Assembly: GCA_024636315.1 (NCBI GenBank)
Contig: JAGXHJ010000110.1
Location: 1-33,332 of the forward strand
DNA from: Methylophaga sp.
GTDB lineage: Bacteria > Pseudomonadota > Gammaproteobacteria > Nitrosococcales > Methylophagaceae
Reading direction: 5' to 3'
Length of the DNA stretch: 33,332 nucleotides
Within the stretch, counting starts at the first letter, position 1; every line of letters starts with the position of its first letter. The notes beneath the pieces were generated by a model, which was not told the origin of the DNA, made no database searches, and was given only the letters and a program-made list of their open reading frames with translations. Both the position numbers and the translations under genes were made by a program. Shown here piece after piece: positions 32,374 through 33,332 of the stretch.

Positions 32374-33213
32374 CTATACAAATGCCTTATATAAATTAAA
32401 CACACTGATTAAACTTATCAGCGAACCGACCAAGATCAATAATGTTTTGGTCTTGAGATGTCGGGTGATGTATGCGGCAAAAGGAGCGGCAAATAAGCCA
32501 CCAATCACCAAGCCTGCAACAATGATCCAGACACTTTGGTCTAGAATTGAAAACAGTGCCGTAGCAACCGTAACGGTGAGAAAGAATTCGGCAAAGTTCA
32601 CTGAACCAATGGTAGTTCTGGGGTCATGTCCTGATCCAACTAAAGAGGTGGTTACAATTGGCCCCCAACCGCCACCACCTGTTGTGTCCATAAGGCCGCC
32701 CAAAAGTGCCAGTGGTGCAATCTTTACAGCGTTAATGTCATAGCGCGCTTGAATTTGGCGAAAAGCCTTACTCAATACATATAGGCCCATCACCAATAAA
32801 TACAAGCTGATGTATGGCTTCAACACGTTGCCATCTATACTGCTCAAAATATAGGTGCCTATCAAGCCCCCAACAATGCCAGGGATGAGCAAACTAAAGA
32901 ATAGTTTTTTATTTACATTGCCCATTTTTAGATGCGATACACCAGATACTCCAGAAGTGAATACTTCTGCCAAATGTGTTGCGCCACTGGCCATTGCTGG
33001 CGAGGCACCAACTGCAAGTAAAAAACTGCTTGATGTAATGCCATAAGCCATACCCAGTGCGCCATCAATAATTTGTGCGATCAGCCCTACTAACAAAGCG
33101 CCCCAAAACATAGGGTCATGAATAGCATCAGTAATAATTTCTGTACCGCTTCGGATATTGCCCCCTAAAAATAAACGATAGGTTAAATATAAAGAGACCT
33201 TTGCACGAACCAC
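32374..33213 (-). CDS. TSUP (TauE/SafE) family membrane permease
   Basis: 279 aa from a GTG at 33213; the start is uncertain because no clear ribosome site precedes it and the first about 30 residues are atypical (ATG for MFWGALLVG at residue 35 is the next Met). About eight membrane segments are seen. Motifs IDGALGMAYGITSSSFLLA, MASGATHLAEVFTSGVSGVS and GGLMDTTGGGGWGPIVTTSL, followed by GSVNFAEF, are the two halves of the TauE/SafE family. Members export sulfite, sulfoacetate or other organic anions. The substrate here is unknown; in a methylotroph it might handle sulfur anions, which is speculative. Confidence 0.8.
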   Translation of the reverse strand: MVRAKVSLYLTYRLFLGGNIRSGTEIITDAIHDPMFWGALLVGLIAQIIDGALGMAYGITSSSFLLAVGASPAMASGATHLAEVFTSGVSGVSHLKMGNVNKKLFFSLLIPGIVGGLIGTYILSSIDGNVLKPYISLYLLVMGLYVLSKAFRQIQARYDINAVKIAPLALLGGLMDTTGGGGWGPIVTTSLVGSGHDPRTTIGSVNFAEFFLTVTVATALFSILDQSVWIIVAGLVIGGLFAAPFAAYITRHLKTKTLLILVGSLISLISVFNLYKAFV

Positions 33214-33228
33214 TTTTATTAGTGCCAG

Positions 33229-33250
33229 ATTAGCTGAAAGCTAATTTTTT
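33229..33250 (+). terminator. Hairpin with T run in the leader of the TSUP gene
   Basis: ATTAGCT, a short loop and AGCTAAT are followed by T6, the form of an intrinsic terminator read on the plus strand. No plus-strand gene is visible immediately to its left, so it may stop antisense transcription, or act as a leader hairpin for the minus-strand TSUP gene. Confidence 0.4.
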
Positions 33251-33268
33251 GAATAAATTTAGAAAAAA

Positions 33269-33278
33269 GTGACGTCAC
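33269..33278. promoter_or_regulatory. Perfect palindrome GTGACGTCAC upstream of the TSUP gene
   Basis: A 10-bp perfect palindrome lies 56 bases upstream of the TSUP start. On the minus strand it follows a GGAG-ATG-AAC-GTG-TGA mini-frame. It could be an operator for a dimeric regulator; no regulator is identified. Confidence 0.3.
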
Positions 33279-33332
33279 ACGTTCATTTTTCTCCAATTTA
33301 CGGGTTATTTACCCGCTATCTCCCTTTTTTAG

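Overview
The window looks like a chromosomal segment of a fairly AT-rich gammaproteobacterial methylotroph. The gammaproteobacterial signal comes from the housekeeping genes dnaE, accA, tilS, nagZ, csiV, an srmB-type helicase and an S-methyl-5'-thioinosine phosphorylase. The methylotroph signal comes from a cluster of methanol-dehydrogenase accessory genes (mxaC-R-S-A-K-L type), with a MxaY/MxaB-like two-component pair about 1.3 kb away. A Methylophaga-like organism is the best guess; this is inferred from gene content and similarity from memory, without a database search. I see no tRNA or rRNA gene, no CRISPR array and no transposase gene.

Layout. (1) 1-1.2 kb, minus: a truncated CDS at the edge, then a very short NfeD-like membrane protein downstream of a QmcA-like stomatin/SPFH protein. 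(2) 1.3-3.3 kb: csiV (plus), then convergent minus-strand purine salvage genes (HGPRT-like enzyme and methylthioinosine phosphorylase, overlapping). (3) 3.3-6.0 kb, plus: a BtuF/BtuD/BtuC-like ABC uptake operon with ATGA overlaps, followed by a secreted SMP-30-like protein, an SrmB-like RNA helicase and a PqiA-domain membrane protein to 8.7 kb. (4) 8.7-20.3 kb, minus, in order of transcription: a signal-less YkuD enzyme, nagZ, mscS, dnaE, a PilB/GspE-type ATPase broken by two frameshifts, pilU, accA, tilS. (5) 20.3-22.3 kb: an unrecognised 254-aa gene preceded by about 350 bases without a credible gene, and a DUF4239 membrane protein. (6) 22.5-28.4 kb, minus: the mxa accessory cluster, headed by two small membrane ORFs, the first incomplete. 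(7) 28.41-28.81 kb: a 399-bp MITE-like element with 34-bp terminal inverted repeats. (8) 28.9-31.5 kb, plus: a DUF2380 secreted protein, a long hairpin, then a NarX/NarL-type kinase-regulator pair. (9) 31.6-33.2 kb, minus: a class I glutamine amidotransferase-like protein and a TSUP permease.

How the genes fit together. The mxa proteins form an AAA+ ATPase/von Willebrand A module which in known methylotrophs matures calcium methanol dehydrogenase; the neighbouring kinase and regulator are good candidates for its control. Methylthioinosine phosphorylase releases hypoxanthine and the adjacent phosphoribosyltransferase can recapture it as IMP. NagZ and the signal-less YkuD protein plausibly cooperate in cytoplasmic muropeptide recycling.

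The points most worth a second look are the doubly frameshifted PilB-like gene, the element and broken ORF at the head of the mxa cluster, the nagZ-linked cytoplasmic YkuD enzyme, the unknown 254-aa protein, and the long hairpin between the DUF2380 gene and the kinase.
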